Shown: positions 46,182 through 55,361 of the stretch, one piece after another
Layout of the letters: each line of letters opens with the position of its first letter
Position numbering within the stretch: the first letter of the stretch is position 1
Assembly (NCBI GenBank): GCA_900315695.1
Contig: ONAE01000009.1
Coordinates: forward strand, 1 to 64,000
Reading direction: 5' to 3'
DNA length: 64,000 bases
From: an uncultured Prevotella sp.
GTDB lineage: Bacteria; Bacteroidota; Bacteroidia; Bacteroidales; Bacteroidaceae
The notes under the pieces: model-generated
Seen by the model: the letters and a program-made list of their open reading frames with translations, nothing else
Told to the model about the DNA's origin: nothing
Database searches by the model: none
Position numbers and translations under genes: made by a program

Positions 46182-48884
46182 ATGGACGACGAGACAAAAG
46201 ACGACGAGATTTTGGAACAACAAGCGTCGGAAGACCAGAAAGAGGGCCATTCCGACTATAAACCCGTGAACCGCTTCGACGCAGCAGCAGTTCACCACCT
46301 CAGTGGCATGTACCAGAATTGGTTCCTGGATTACGCTTCCTACGTGATCCTCGAACGTGCCGTCCCCCACCTGGGCGACGGTCTGAAACCCGTACAGCGA
46401 CGTATCCTCCACTCGATGAAACGCATGGACGACGGGCGCTATAACAAGGTGGCGAATATCGTGGGACACACGATGCAGTTCCACCCTCATGGCGATGCCT
46501 CGATTGGCGACGCCCTCGTGCAGATGGGACAGAAGGACCTGCTGATCGACACACAGGGTAACTGGGGTAATATCCTCACTGGTTCCAGTGCCGCCGCACC
46601 CCGATATATTGAGGCACGCCTCTCAAAATTCGCTCTCGACACGGTGTTCAATCCGAAAACGACGGAGTGGAAGATGTCGTACGACGGACGCAATAAGGAG
46701 CCAATCACGCTGCCCGTGAAGTTTCCGTTGCTGCTGGCACAAGGCGCCGAGGGTATCGCCGTCGGTCTGAGCTCAAAAATTCTCCCCCATAACTTCTGCG
46801 AGATCTGCGATGCCGCCATTGCCTATCTCCACGAACAGCCTTTCCAGCTCTTCCCCGACTTCCCCACAGCGGGCAGCATCGACGTATCGAAATACAACGA
46901 CGGACAGCGCGGCGGGGTGCTGAAGGTACGTGCGAAGATTGAGAAGATCGACCAGAAGACACTTGTGATCCGCGAGATCCCCTTCTCGAAGACCTCTGAG
47001 ACGTTGCAAGACTCCATCGTGAAGGCCATTGAGAAAGGTAAGATCAAGGCGCGGAAGGTGGAAGACCTCACCGCTGCCAGCGTTGAGATACAGGTGCACC
47101 TCGCCCCAGGCGTCTCTTCCGACAAGACCATCGACGCCCTCTTTGCCTTCACCGACTGCGAGATCAACATCTCGCCGAACTGCTGTGTGATCGAGGACAA
47201 CAAACCGAAGTTCCTCACCATCAGTGATGTGCTGCGCCACAGTGTGGACCGCACGAAGGACCTCATCCGTCAGGAACTTGAGATCCGCAAGAACGAGCTC
47301 TTGGAACAGCTCCACTTCCAGTCGCTGGAGAAGATCTTCATCGAGGAGCGCATCTATAAAGACAAGAAATTTGAACAGGCACCCACCATCGATGCCGTCT
47401 GTGAGCATATCGACGAACGTCTGACACCCTACTATCCCACTTTGGTACGTGAGGTGACAAAGGACGACATCCTGAAACTGCTCGAAATCAAGATGCAGCG
47501 TATCCTGAAGTTCAATAAGGACAAGGCCGACGAGCTGATGGCACGTCTGAAAGCCGAGATCGAGGAGATCGACCGCGATCTGGCGAACCTCACTGAGGTC
47601 ACCGCCAACTGGTTCCAGTTCCTCAAAGACAAATACGGCAAGGACCACCCGCGCCTCACTGAGCTCCGCAACTTCGACACCATCGAGGCCTCGAAGGTGG
47701 CGGAAGCCAACCAGAAACTCTATATCAACCGCACCGACGGCTTCATCGGTACAGGTCTGAAGAAGGACGAGTTCGTGTGCAACTGTTCCGACCTCGACGA
47801 TATCATCATCTTCTACAAGGACGGTAAATACAAGGTGATTCGCGTGGCGGAGAAGGTATTTGTCGGCAAGGGCATCCTCTATGTGGCCGTGTTTAAGAAG
47901 AACGACTCGCGTACCATCTACAATGCCGTCTATCGCGACGGTAAGAAAGGCTGGTACTTCATCAAGCGCTTCAACGTGACCTCACTGACCCGTGACAAAG
48001 AGTACGATCTGACACAAGGCACGCAGGGCTCCCGCGTGATGTACTTCTCTGCCAACCCCAACGGTGAGGCGGAGGTCATCAAGGTGACACTCGACCCGAA
48101 CCCGAAACTGAAGAAGATCTTTATCGACAAGGACTTCTCGGAGGTGATCATCAAGGGACGCGCCTCGAAGGGTAACCTGTTGACGAAGTTCCCCGTGCAC
48201 CGCATCGGTCTGAAGAGTCACGGACACTCCACCTTAGGCGGTCGCAAGGTGTGGTACGACCCCGACGTAAACCGCCTGAACTACGACGAACACGGACGGC
48301 TGTTGGGTGAGTTCTTCGATGACGACCAGATTCTCGTCGTCCTGAAGAACGGCGACTACTACCTGTCGAACTTCGACCTGAACAACCACTACGAGGAGAA
48401 TATCCTGCGCATCGAGAAGTACGATGCCGACAAGATCTGGACCGCCATCCTCTATGATGCTGACAATCAGGGCTATCCCTATATCAAGCGCTTCCAGATG
48501 GATGCCTCGAAGAAGAAACAGAACTGGCTCTCGGAGAATCCTGACTCCCAGCTCATCCTGCTTACCGATACCGCCTATCCCCGCATCCAACTCACCTATG
48601 GCGGTGCCGACGACTTCCGAGGCACTGAGGAGATCGACGCCGAGCAGTTTATTGCCGTCAAGGGCTATAAGGCAAAGGGCAAACGCCTTACCACCTATAC
48701 CCTCGCCTCGATTGAAGAGCTCGAGCCAACCCGCTTCCCCAGTCCAACGAGCGAAAGTTCATCTGGCGACACCAGCTTAGACGACGAAGAAGAAGACCTC
48801 GACCCCGATGCCGGCAAGAGCGAACAGCAGGTCCGCGATGAGCTCATCGGTCAACTCCGCCTATTCGACGATGAAGAAAGTTAA
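46182..48884 (+). CDS. parC: DNA topoisomerase IV subunit A (ParC)
   Basis: 900 residues of the GyrA/ParC family. The catalytic Tyr is in SAAAPRYIEARLSKFA, with DGLKPVQRRILHSM and QFHPHGDASIGDALVQM upstream. The C-terminal third contains beta-propeller-like repeats and ends in an acidic tail. It cuts and rejoins DNA to separate daughter chromosomes together with ParE. The parE partner is not in the window. It is divergent from alaS. Confidence 0.9.
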   Translation: MDDETKDDEILEQQASEDQKEGHSDYKPVNRFDAAAVHHLSGMYQNWFLDYASYVILERAVPHLGDGLKPVQRRILHSMKRMDDGRYNKVANIVGHTMQFHPHGDASIGDALVQMGQKDLLIDTQGNWGNILTGSSAAAPRYIEARLSKFALDTVFNPKTTEWKMSYDGRNKEPITLPVKFPLLLAQGAEGIAVGLSSKILPHNFCEICDAAIAYLHEQPFQLFPDFPTAGSIDVSKYNDGQRGGVLKVRAKIEKIDQKTLVIREIPFSKTSETLQDSIVKAIEKGKIKARKVEDLTAASVEIQVHLAPGVSSDKTIDALFAFTDCEINISPNCCVIEDNKPKFLTISDVLRHSVDRTKDLIRQELEIRKNELLEQLHFQSLEKIFIEERIYKDKKFEQAPTIDAVCEHIDERLTPYYPTLVREVTKDDILKLLEIKMQRILKFNKDKADELMARLKAEIEEIDRDLANLTEVTANWFQFLKDKYGKDHPRLTELRNFDTIEASKVAEANQKLYINRTDGFIGTGLKKDEFVCNCSDLDDIIIFYKDGKYKVIRVAEKVFVGKGILYVAVFKKNDSRTIYNAVYRDGKKGWYFIKRFNVTSLTRDKEYDLTQGTQGSRVMYFSANPNGEAEVIKVTLDPNPKLKKIFIDKDFSEVIIKGRASKGNLLTKFPVHRIGLKSHGHSTLGGRKVWYDPDVNRLNYDEHGRLLGEFFDDDQILVVLKNGDYYLSNFDLNNHYEENILRIEKYDADKIWTAILYDADNQGYPYIKRFQMDASKKKQNWLSENPDSQLILLTDTAYPRIQLTYGGADDFRGTEEIDAEQFIAVKGYKAKGKRLTTYTLASIEELEPTRFPSPTSESSSGDTSLDDEEEDLDPDAGKSEQQVRDELIGQLRLFDDEES

Positions 48885-49626
48885 GCTCATAGCACTCCTG
48901 ACGCTCTGTGTTATCGGTGCGAGTGCCCAAAGCCACATGATCGGCTTCGGTCCCTCCCGCATCCTCGACACCTACATCTCGCAGGAGAAATTCTCGGGCG
49001 CCGGCTTCACCTATTTATATATATATGACGGCAGGAAACCTGGGAAACACTGGCAGAACACCATCGAACACGAGGTGGACCTCTCGAAGAGCAAAGACCG
49101 CAGCGGCAACATCAGCATGCTAGAAGGCAACTACAACCTCTACTGGGGACGTTACCGTCAGTGGCTGTTGTGCGATAACCGTCTGAAACTGCAGGCCGGC
49201 GGTCTGGCTAATGCCAACCTCGGCTTCCTCTACGACATGAGTTCCTCTAACAACCCCGCCCAGGCCCGCCTCGCCCTGAACATCATGCCTTCAGGCATCG
49301 CCACCTACCGCTTCACCCTCGGACAGCAGCGGTTCTCCTTGCGCTACGAGCTGAACCTCCCCTTGTTGGGAATTATGTTCAGTCCTAATTACGGGCAGTC
49401 GTACTACGAGATCTTTACACGAGGTAACTACGACAGGAATGTTGTGCCCACCACCTTCGTGAGTGCCCCCAACTTCCGTCAGATACTCACACTCGACTGG
49501 GAGCTCAGCACCAGATGGGCACTCCGCATCGGCTACCTGGGCAACTACCAGCAAGCCGACATCAATCACCTCAAGCAGCACATCTACACCCACCGTGTGC
49601 TACTTGGAATTTCCCGATGCCTATGA
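48871..49626 (+). CDS. DUF3316 family secreted protein
   Basis: About 251 residues from MKKVKLIALLTLCVIGASAQ (signal peptide), resembling DUF3316 outer-membrane proteins. Alternating strands fit a beta-barrel (HEVDLSKSKDRSGN, MLEGNYNLYWGRYRQW). The function is unknown. It overlaps the end of parC by 14 bp and its stop overlaps the next start by 4 bp (ATGA). Confidence 0.75.
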   Translation: MKKVKLIALLTLCVIGASAQSHMIGFGPSRILDTYISQEKFSGAGFTYLYIYDGRKPGKHWQNTIEHEVDLSKSKDRSGNISMLEGNYNLYWGRYRQWLLCDNRLKLQAGGLANANLGFLYDMSSSNNPAQARLALNIMPSGIATYRFTLGQQRFSLRYELNLPLLGIMFSPNYGQSYYEIFTRGNYDRNVVPTTFVSAPNFRQILTLDWELSTRWALRIGYLGNYQQADINHLKQHIYTHRVLLGISRCL

Positions 49627-50624
49627 AAAAAATTCTGTTAGGCCTACTGGCAATTTTAGCAGTCTCTTGCGTCGATGTGACAGAGCACGAAGATTCCCCC
49701 CAAGGAAACTTCGAAGCCCTGTGGCAAATCATCGATGAACACTACTGTTTCCTTGACTATAAAAAACAGGTCTATGGGCTCGACTGGGATGTCATATATA
49801 ATATATTTAAGGTACGCGCGAAAGGACCGATGGACGATTACCAGCTCTTCGAGGTACTTACCGAGATGCTTTCCCAACTGAAAGACGGACATGTGAACCT
49901 CTACAGCTCCTTTGACAACGGACGCTACTGGCACTGGCACGAGGACTACCCCACGAACTTCAGCGATACGTTGCAGCGCCGTTACCTCGGTACCGACTAC
50001 CATATCGCCTCGGGAGCCCAGTACCGCATCCTCGACGATAACATCGGCTACCTCTACGTGGGCAGCTTCTCCTACGAGATGGGAGAGAGCTCGCTCGACG
50101 AGATCATCAAGTACTTCGCTTTCTGCAATGGACTCATCGTGGATATACGCAGCAATGGCGGTGGCGAACTCACCGCTGCCGAACGCCTCGCCGCCCGTTT
50201 CTGTCATGAACGCACCCTCACAGGTTATCTGCAACATAAGACAGGCAAAGGTCATAACGACTTCTCCGACATGGAGCCCCAGTACATCGAGCCCTCCTCG
50301 CGCTACCGCTGGCAGAAACCCGTCGTGGTACTCACCAACCGAGAGGTGTACTCCGCCGCCAACGACTTCGTGAAGATCATGAAGTGCTTCCCCGAGGTGA
50401 AGACCGTAGGCGACCAGACAGGCGGTGGTGCCGGTATGCCCTTCACCTCCACCCTGCCTAACGGATGGACGGTGCGCTTCTCGGCCTGTCCCTCTTACGA
50501 CCGGAACCGTCAGCAGATAGAATTCGGCATCGCCCCCGACTATCCCGTGGGTCAGACTGACGCCGATTTTGCCAAAGGACGTGACACATTGATAGAATTT
50601 GCACGAAAACTTTTGGCTGAATGA
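49623..50624 (+). CDS. S41-family peptidase lipoprotein
   Basis: About 333 residues with a lipobox (LLGLLAILAVSC). The S41 core has GLIVDIRSNGGGELTAAERL, the Ser in VVLTNREVYSAANDF and GDQTGGGAGMPF downstream. Tail-specific proteases of this kind cut periplasmic proteins near their C-termini. No PDZ domain is obvious. The ATG at 49623 overlaps the previous stop. The promoter of tRNA-Leu starts inside its last codons. Confidence 0.85.
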   Translation: MKKILLGLLAILAVSCVDVTEHEDSPQGNFEALWQIIDEHYCFLDYKKQVYGLDWDVIYNIFKVRAKGPMDDYQLFEVLTEMLSQLKDGHVNLYSSFDNGRYWHWHEDYPTNFSDTLQRRYLGTDYHIASGAQYRILDDNIGYLYVGSFSYEMGESSLDEIIKYFAFCNGLIVDIRSNGGGELTAAERLAARFCHERTLTGYLQHKTGKGHNDFSDMEPQYIEPSSRYRWQKPVVVLTNREVYSAANDFVKIMKCFPEVKTVGDQTGGGAGMPFTSTLPNGWTVRFSACPSYDRNRQQIEFGIAPDYPVGQTDADFAKGRDTLIEFARKLLAE

Positions 50625-50643
50625 AAAGTTTTGTGTAACTTTG
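50612..50643 (+). promoter_or_regulatory. Consensus promoter of tRNA-Leu
   Basis: TTTG (50612-50615), a 20-bp spacer and TAACTTTG (50636-50643). The -33 box lies inside the S41 peptidase gene. Confidence 0.7.
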
Positions 50644-50683
50644 CACCCGCAAATCATAAAATTGGAATTGACTTCGTCGATCC

Positions 50684-50764
50684 GCGCCTGTGGCGGAATT
50701 GGTAGACGCGCCAGACTTAGGATCTGGTGTTCACGACGTGCAGGTTCGAGTCCTGTCAGGCGAA
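50684..50764 (+). tRNA. tRNA-Leu (anticodon TAG)
   Basis: Class II tRNA: acceptor GCGCCTG with CAGGCGA, the long variable arm after anticodon stem CCAGA/TCTGG (loop CTTAGGA), and T-loop TTCGAGT. The first acceptor pair would be G1 with A72, a mismatch. CCA is not encoded. Confidence 0.9.
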
Positions 50765-50809
50765 TATGACAAAAAAACATAGTATTTAATAAAAAAAACA
50801 TAAAAATCC

Positions 50810-50840
50810 TTGCACAATTAGAAAATAATTCATACTTTTG
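50810..50840 (+). promoter_or_regulatory. Promoter of the coiled-coil lipoprotein gene
   Basis: TTG (50810-50812), a 20-bp spacer and TACTTTTG (50833-50840), followed by an AT-rich leader of about 75 nt, a form common before highly expressed Bacteroidales surface genes. Confidence 0.7.
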
Positions 50841-50920
50841 TCTCCGATTTATATAAATTAACGCATAGTAAGCAAGATATATTTTTAGTTTAATTGTTTA
50901 ATTATAATTTTTAAGTTCAA

Positions 50921-52798
50921 ATGAAAAAGAAAATTATTAATGGTATCATGATGGTAGCGCTGGTAGCTGCTACCTCAACATCATTCGTTTCTTGTAAGGA
51001 CACGAACGAGGATGTAAGAGTTGAGATGCAGCAGGAGTACGCTACCCTGTTAGGCAAGCTGAACGCTATGGAAGAGAAGTACGGTGACCTGGACGGTCGC
51101 GTAGGCGACCTGGAGACCAAGGTCGCAAACCACGCTGCAGACATTGCAACTCTGCAGACTGAAGTTGACCTTCTGGAGTCTTGGATTGTTGACGCTTTCA
51201 GTAAGCTCGTTTACGGTGTTGAGATTTCTGGCACTTACAACAACATGCTCGGTTCTATCAATATCCCAGGTTTCGAGCCTAAGATGTTGATCAACAACTG
51301 GGGTGTAGCTTCTGAGACAGGTTCTTTCCCTGATTCAGAACTGAATAAAGGCATCAAGATCGAGTGGGCTGCTGGCGATGAGCTCGGCACAAACGCTAAT
51401 AACCGTGGTTTCGCTGGCTACGTTTATGCTAACGTGAACCGTTACATCGATTCAACACCTATGTTGTCAAAGGCTCAGGGTGGTGAGCTCTTCGAGATTA
51501 CCATTGCAAACTCTGCTGGTGAGGATGTTGAAGGTCTGATCGTTGGTAACGTTGACGAGAATGGTGGTCCTACCAAAGACGTTCTGAGCTGGGGTTGGAC
51601 TCGTGCTGACAACAACATCTTCAAGTTCGGTGTTGGTTATCAGGGTGAGAATGCAAAGAACTTCAAACCTGCCAAGATTGACCTGGCTAGATTTAAGGCT
51701 GACCTGAAGAAGGTTTGGGCTGATCGTAACCGTGCTACAGGCACCAGCAAGGAGGCTCTTGGCCGTCTGTTCGCTGACCTGTACTACAACCTCGCTACAA
51801 AGGATTACAACGCAAAGAAGTACATGCTGAAGTTCAAGTGGGCTGAAAGTTCTGTTCAGACTGAGTCTAAAGACGACGATGCTTACACAGCTGACCCCAC
51901 TGACGCAAACGGTGATGTAATCAAGGTTGATGAGAATAAGAAGGAGGCTACCGGTCTCGAGCACATCGCTACCTCTGAGGCTGAGCTCGTATTCGCAACC
52001 ATCAAGCCTCTGGGCTTCAACTCTGGCGACGCTCTGGCTGAGAAGGTTAACAGCATCACAAAATCTACCAATCGTCTGATTGAGAAGATGGAGCCTGTAG
52101 TTGATCGCATCATGAACCGCGTTCAGAGCCAGCTGAAGCTCGACAACCTCTATCTGGATGAGACCGCATTCGATAAGATTAAGATGAACGATGATGGTAA
52201 GTATGTGATTGAGCTTCCTGCTAATACAAACATTGGATATACATGGGTATGGAATGGAACTACTTGGAATCAGGAGCCTGTCTGGACAGGTAACGATCCT
52301 GCTCAAATCAACATTGACGACCTCGTAACTCCTATGGTAGGATCATTCGGTAAGATCAACGATTTCATCGATAACGTTAAGTCGATGATTGGCAGTATTA
52401 ACGGTAAGAACGTAGGCGACTACCTTGAGAAGTTCACCAACAAGGCAAACAAGCTGTTTGCTAACCACTCAGACCAACTGTTGCGCCCTGTACTGCTCGC
52501 TATCAACAGCAATGGTGATGTAACCAAGGTTTCTGGTATCAAGGCTATGCCTTATGTGGCAAGTGGTGAGATTACTCTGAAGCCCACAACTTTCACTGCT
52601 GAGCTCATCGCTCCTTGCTATGCTAAGTTCGTAGGTTGTAAGGACATCACGGCAGCCAACTTCAACGAGACACTCTTTACAGGTGACAGAGAGCTGAAGT
52701 TCACTCCTGAGGCTGGCAAGACTTATGAGATTGTTTACGAGGCAGTTGACTTCTTCGGCAACAAGTTCAAGCAGACATACTACATCCAGGGTAAGTAA
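50921..52798 (+). CDS. Surface lipoprotein with N-terminal coiled coil
   Basis: 625 residues with a lipoprotein signal (SFVSC lipobox). A coiled coil follows (about 30-90, LLGKLNAMEEKYGDLDGRVG and heptad-like continuation), then a long beta-rich body without a domain I recognise. Codon use is strongly biased towards GCT, GTT and AAG, suggesting high expression. It precedes an OmpA gene by 39 bp and is probably co-transcribed. The pair may form an abundant outer-membrane or S-layer-like structure; that is inference. Confidence 0.7.
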   Translation: MKKKIINGIMMVALVAATSTSFVSCKDTNEDVRVEMQQEYATLLGKLNAMEEKYGDLDGRVGDLETKVANHAADIATLQTEVDLLESWIVDAFSKLVYGVEISGTYNNMLGSINIPGFEPKMLINNWGVASETGSFPDSELNKGIKIEWAAGDELGTNANNRGFAGYVYANVNRYIDSTPMLSKAQGGELFEITIANSAGEDVEGLIVGNVDENGGPTKDVLSWGWTRADNNIFKFGVGYQGENAKNFKPAKIDLARFKADLKKVWADRNRATGTSKEALGRLFADLYYNLATKDYNAKKYMLKFKWAESSVQTESKDDDAYTADPTDANGDVIKVDENKKEATGLEHIATSEAELVFATIKPLGFNSGDALAEKVNSITKSTNRLIEKMEPVVDRIMNRVQSQLKLDNLYLDETAFDKIKMNDDGKYVIELPANTNIGYTWVWNGTTWNQEPVWTGNDPAQINIDDLVTPMVGSFGKINDFIDNVKSMIGSINGKNVGDYLEKFTNKANKLFANHSDQLLRPVLLAINSNGDVTKVSGIKAMPYVASGEITLKPTTFTAELIAPCYAKFVGCKDITAANFNETLFTGDRELKFTPEAGKTYEIVYEAVDFFGNKFKQTYYIQGK

Positions 52799-52837
52799 TT
52801 AACATTCGCGAACTAAATAATAATAGTATTTAAAGAT

Positions 52838-53995
52838 ATGAAAATGAAGAAAACAATATTGTCTTGCCTGATGCTGTTAGCTGGTCTGACTGCATCTGCA
52901 CAGGAGCAGAAAGGCACGACAGAATATGTCTTCGAGCCGCACTGGTATGTTAACATCCAGCCTCTGGGTGTTCAGTATACCCTCGGTGAGATTAGCATGG
53001 GTGACCTGATGTCATACAACGTACAGGCTGCCGTTGGTCGTGAGTTCAATAAGGTAATCGGTGGTCGCTTCGCTCTCAATGCTTGGCAGAGCAAGGCCGG
53101 TTCAAAAATTAGTGGTGTTGATTACAAGTGGAAGTGGAACTACATCGCTCCTACTGTTGACATTACTTTCAACCTGTCAAACCTCATCTCTGGCGTGAAC
53201 CCCAACCGCGTATTCACCGTTGGTGCATTCGCTGGTCTCGGCATGAACATCGGATGGGGCAACGACGAGGCTAAGAACGTTGACGCTACTCTGAGACAGA
53301 CAACTACCGCAAGATGGCAGGATGATGACGGTCAGATAAAGACTGATAACAGCTACGAGGCTGGTCTCGACTACCTGTGGGACGGCACCAAGGCTCGTTT
53401 CCTCCTCCAGGCTGGTTTGACTGGTGACATCAAGATCAACGACAAGTTCGCTGTTACTCTTGAGGTTAGCGCCAACACCCTGAGCGACAAGTACAACTCA
53501 AAGAAGGCTAAGAACTGGGATTGGTACTTCAACGCCCTCGCTGGTTTGAAGATCAACCTTGGTCCTACCTACTCAACCAAGTTCATCCCCGCTCCAGAGC
53601 CTGAGATCCGCTATGTTGAGAAGATTGTTGAGAAGATCGTTGAGGTTCCCGCAGCTCCTGCTGAGACTGCTGCTGAGCCACTCCGTCGCGATATCTTCTT
53701 CCTGATCAACAAGTCTAACATCCGCACCTCTGAGGCCTCTAAGGTAGACGACATCGTTGCTTACCTCAATGAGAACAAGGATGCTAAGGTTCAGGTAACT
53801 GGTTATGCTGACGCTGGTACTGGTAACGACCGTATTAACGACCGTCTCGCTGCTAAGCGTGCCGATGCTGTTGTAGCTGCTCTGAAGAAGGCAGGTATCT
53901 CAGCTGATCGCATCAGCTTCGATAGCAAGGGTGCTCGTGTACAGCCGTTCGCTGATAACGACAGCAACCGTGTATCAATCTGTATCGCAGAGTAA
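52838..53995 (+). CDS. OmpA family outer-membrane protein
   Basis: 385 residues: signal peptide ending in ASAQ, an N-terminal beta-barrel (about 30-245), a Pro/Glu linker with the repeat YVEKIVEKIVEVP, and a C-terminal OmpA peptidoglycan-binding domain (about 270-385, VQVTGYADAGTGNDRIN then AAKRADAVVAAL). It anchors the outer membrane to the cell wall. A strong terminator follows. Confidence 0.93.
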   Translation: MKMKKTILSCLMLLAGLTASAQEQKGTTEYVFEPHWYVNIQPLGVQYTLGEISMGDLMSYNVQAAVGREFNKVIGGRFALNAWQSKAGSKISGVDYKWKWNYIAPTVDITFNLSNLISGVNPNRVFTVGAFAGLGMNIGWGNDEAKNVDATLRQTTTARWQDDDGQIKTDNSYEAGLDYLWDGTKARFLLQAGLTGDIKINDKFAVTLEVSANTLSDKYNSKKAKNWDWYFNALAGLKINLGPTYSTKFIPAPEPEIRYVEKIVEKIVEVPAAPAETAAEPLRRDIFFLINKSNIRTSEASKVDDIVAYLNENKDAKVQVTGYADAGTGNDRINDRLAAKRADAVVAALKKAGISADRISFDSKGARVQPFADNDSNRVSICIAE

Positions 53996-54019
53996 TCTTC
54001 CGATTATAGATCAAATTTC

Positions 54020-54054
54020 AAGCCCAGCCCCAAATCGGGCTGGGCTTCTTTTTT
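54020..54054 (+). terminator. Terminator after the OmpA gene
   Basis: AAGCCCAGCCC (54020-54030) and GGGCTGGGCTT (54037-54047) form a perfect 11-bp stem with a 6-nt loop, followed by CTTTTTT. Confidence 0.93.
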
Positions 54055-54066
54055 AAACTTAAGCAC

Positions 54067-55173
54067 ATGAAAAAAATCTTTACTTGCCTATTATCTGTTA
54101 TCGTAAGCCTCGGTGCCTATGCACAGATAACCGATGGTTACTACCGTCTGAAATGCAAACAGACTGGTCGGTATATCGCTATTCACAACGACTATGTGAA
54201 TAAGGAAAGTGCTAAAAGAACAGGAAACGTGGATCTACAGTCGTTAGAGACGATCGAAGACTTCGACGAAGTAGTGAATGATCCAGGTAGCATCATCTAT
54301 ATGAGGAAAACTCCAAATGGCTGGGCCATTGATGGACAGGGATTCACCACGCAAGGCAAATTAGACCTGCAGCTTACAGAAATAGATGGTGCCTACCGTG
54401 TGTGGGCTACCATTACAAGCGATGGTATGACTTTAACAAGATACCTGCGTGACTACGAGGATCAGACTGGCAAAAGCTATATCACAACAGACAAAGATAA
54501 ATCAAGTAACTGGGAATGGTATTTTGTACCAGTGGAAGGAGACAACTATATGGGACTGAAGGGCGACGTGAAAGTAGGCTCTGACTATTACACCACGATC
54601 TACGCAACGTTCCCCATTCAGCTTGGCAGCAAGATGAAAGCTTATACGGTGAGTAGCTTAACAACCAGCTCATGCACACTTGAAGAAATTGGCGACATCG
54701 TGCCACAATACACACCTGCCGTGATAAAATGTGCTGGCGAGAAAGCATCAGACAACAAGGTAACGCCCTTGGTATGGGATGAAGAGATGATTATTGGCAA
54801 CAAGCTCAGTGGCGAGATCTTCTGCTACCCCGTTACCACACCGAGTGGCAAAGAGCGCAGAGACAATCCTGCCTGGAATACACTAGACTATGACCCAGAG
54901 ACCATGCGTGTCATTGGTGAGTCAGACGGAAAGCTCTGCTTTGTTACTTCCAGCACCCTGAGGTTTATACCGGCTAACACAGCCTTCCTGGATGTACCGT
55001 CAGATGCAGCAGCTGTCATGACAACCGACGGGACCACAGGTATCGGGGGTGTAAAGGTGGAGACAACAACAACCGTCAAGGGCCGTTACACACTTCAGGG
55101 CGTACCCCTGCCTGACCATGTAGAGCCACACGGCATCTATATCGAAGACGGAAAGATCGTTTTCAAAAAATAA
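54067..55173 (+). CDS. Exported protein with Por-type-like C-terminus
   Basis: 368 residues with a signal peptide (KKIFTCLLSVIVSLGAYAQ). I do not recognise a catalytic domain. The N-terminal half (DGYYRLKCKQTGRYIAIHND) resembles beta-trefoil-like repeats. The end (KGRYTLQGVPLP then GIYIEDGKIVFKK) has the shape of C-terminal segments common on exported Prevotella proteins, which in relatives serve type IX secretion; whether it does so here is unknown. It is flanked by two terminators, so it is likely monocistronic. Confidence 0.65.
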   Translation: MKKIFTCLLSVIVSLGAYAQITDGYYRLKCKQTGRYIAIHNDYVNKESAKRTGNVDLQSLETIEDFDEVVNDPGSIIYMRKTPNGWAIDGQGFTTQGKLDLQLTEIDGAYRVWATITSDGMTLTRYLRDYEDQTGKSYITTDKDKSSNWEWYFVPVEGDNYMGLKGDVKVGSDYYTTIYATFPIQLGSKMKAYTVSSLTTSSCTLEEIGDIVPQYTPAVIKCAGEKASDNKVTPLVWDEEMIIGNKLSGEIFCYPVTTPSGKERRDNPAWNTLDYDPETMRVIGESDGKLCFVTSSTLRFIPANTAFLDVPSDAAAVMTTDGTTGIGGVKVETTTTVKGRYTLQGVPLPDHVEPHGIYIEDGKIVFKK

Positions 55174-55174
55174 A

Positions 55175-55199
55175 AAGCTCCCAATTGGGGGCTTTTTTT
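55175..55199 (+). terminator. Rho-independent terminator
   Basis: AAGCTCCC (55175-55182) and GGGGGCTT (55187-55194), with one G-U pair and an AATT loop, then T5. It starts right after the stop codon. Confidence 0.88.
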
Positions 55200-55271
55200 A
55201 GAAAAAAAACTATCTCTTTTTAGCAAAATTCATATTTTTGTTACCAAAATTATAAAAAATTCCAATAAAAA

Positions 55272-55303
55272 TTTGTTTGTTATATAAATATTTCCTATAT
55301 TTG
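55272..55303 (+). promoter_or_regulatory. Consensus promoter at 55.3 kb
   Basis: TTTG (55272-55275), a 20-bp spacer and TATATTTG (55296-55303), with a leader of about 50 nt before the ATG at 55362. Confidence 0.78.
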
Positions 55304-55361
55304 CACAAGAAAACAAAACAATTAATATTAAATACTACATTATTTATTAATTTTATAACCT

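Noticed and set aside
48808..48870. Longer starts for the DUF3316 gene
   Set aside because: The extra residues are read from parC in another frame; the signal peptide begins at 48871.
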